Below, one piece after another: positions 22,351 through 22,707 of a stretch of 22,707 nt of DNA. The DNA is from Microbacteriaceae bacterium UBA963. Lineage in GTDB: Bacteria; Actinomycetota; Actinomycetes; Actinomycetales; Microbacteriaceae. Numbering within the stretch: the first letter of the stretch is position 1; each line of letters starts with the position of its first letter. The DNA lies in contig DBCH01000093.1 in NCBI GenBank assembly GCA_002292955.1, positions 1-22,707 of the forward strand, given 5' to 3'. The notes below the pieces were generated by a model, which saw only the letters and a program-made list of their open reading frames with translations, had not been told where the DNA came from and searched no databases. The translations under genes were made by a program, and so were the position numbers.

Positions 22351-22707
22351 TTAAGAGTCAAAGAGCGAGTCTCCGCTCGAATTTTCCGTTGACCGCCGAA
22401 GTGCCAGGAACTTCTCGAGCTCGGCCGCAATCTCGTCGGCTGACGGGAGTGGCCCCTGATCGTCGAGGTTCGCTGGACGAACCGCGTTGTCGGCCATATA
22501 CGCGTCGTAACGCTCCTCGAGCGCCGTGACGAGTTTGGCAAGTTCTTCGTTGGCCTCTTTCTGTTCATCAATTTTCGCCACAAAAGTGCGTCCCTCTTCT
22601 CGGAGACGATCGGTGGGGAATACGAGACCGGTCGACAGAGAAATCATCTCGAGGGCTTTGATGGCTGCGGGGGGAAATTCAGTGTCGCCCAAGTAATGAG
22701 GAATGAG
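22351..22707 (-). CDS. PAC2-family protein (proteasome-assembly-chaperone-like), 5' part outside the window
   Basis: The open frame enters from the right edge and ends at TAA 22353-22351, giving 118 visible C-terminal residues. They begin LIPHYLGDTEFPPAA, the typical end of the PAC2 domain (HYL, then YPPAA). A helical tail follows with IDEQKEANEELAKLVTALEERYDAY, LPSADEIAAELEKFLA and an acidic end, DSLFDS. PAC2-family proteins are widespread in Actinobacteria, commonly near the primary sigma factor gene; their bacterial role is poorly defined. The tail is predicted to be coiled-coil. The TTG at 22692 is not a start, since the family signature continues upstream of it. Confidence 0.8.
   Translation of the reverse strand, partial: LIPHYLGDTEFPPAAIKALEMISLSTGLVFPTDRLREEGRTFVAKIDEQKEANEELAKLVTALEERYDAYMADNAVRPANLDDQGPLPSADEIAAELEKFLALRRSTENSSGDSLFDS

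Overview
The window suggests a high-GC actinobacterium, most likely a small-genome member of the Micrococcales close to Microbacteriaceae. It carries several families largely restricted to Actinobacteria (SepH, DUF3159, DUF3710, DUF3093, DUF4193, DUF7455, a PAC2-family protein). It also has a primary sigma factor with an actinobacterial Lys/Ala-rich N-terminal tail, next to parE/parC. Genes are packed very tightly: four stop/start overlaps of 4 bp, a convergent pair overlapping by 8 bp, a convergent pair 3 bp apart, and a divergent pair whose start codons may be 1 bp apart. No intergenic space exceeds about 215 bp, and I saw no tRNA, rRNA, CRISPR array, insertion sequence or prophage gene.

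Layout. Bases 1-1762 (+) hold the 3' part of a fatty-acid oxidation multifunctional protein. A minus-strand block, 1766-8313, reads in transcription order dut, DUF3710, DUF3159, acnA, dxs. Between 8368 and 16635 single genes alternate strands: DUF3093 (+), DUF4193 (-), sepH (+), an alkaline-phosphatase-superfamily hydrolase (-), parC (+), parE (-), DUF7455 (+). From 16662 to the end everything is on the minus strand, in transcription order: PAC2-family protein (partial), sigA, a MurT-like ligase, a GatD-like protein, a short alanine-racemase-like protein and a long alanine-racemase-like protein.

Most of the window is conserved housekeeping: isoprenoid precursor synthesis, TCA cycle, dUTP removal, cell division, chromosome decatenation and the primary sigma factor. 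The unusual part is the four-gene unit after sigA (16662-20583). It looks like a peptidoglycan-precursor operon, but each protein lacks something its family normally has. The MurT-like protein keeps the ATP site and lacks the zinc-ribbon cysteines. The GatD-like protein lacks both the glutaminase Cys and the His. The short racemase-like protein lacks the PLP lysine and most of the barrel but keeps the catalytic Tyr. The long one keeps the PLP lysine but lacks the Tyr segment. Alanine racemase active sites combine the Lys of one subunit with the Tyr of the other, so the two racemase-like proteins could form an obligate heterodimer with one complete site.

My main hypothesis, which is inference, is that this operon was remodelled for peptidoglycan chemistry other than simple amidation. 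One candidate is attaching an amino acid to the alpha-carboxyl of D-Glu at position 2, the attachment point of the group-B cross-links typical of Microbacteriaceae, with the racemase pair supplying a D-amino acid.
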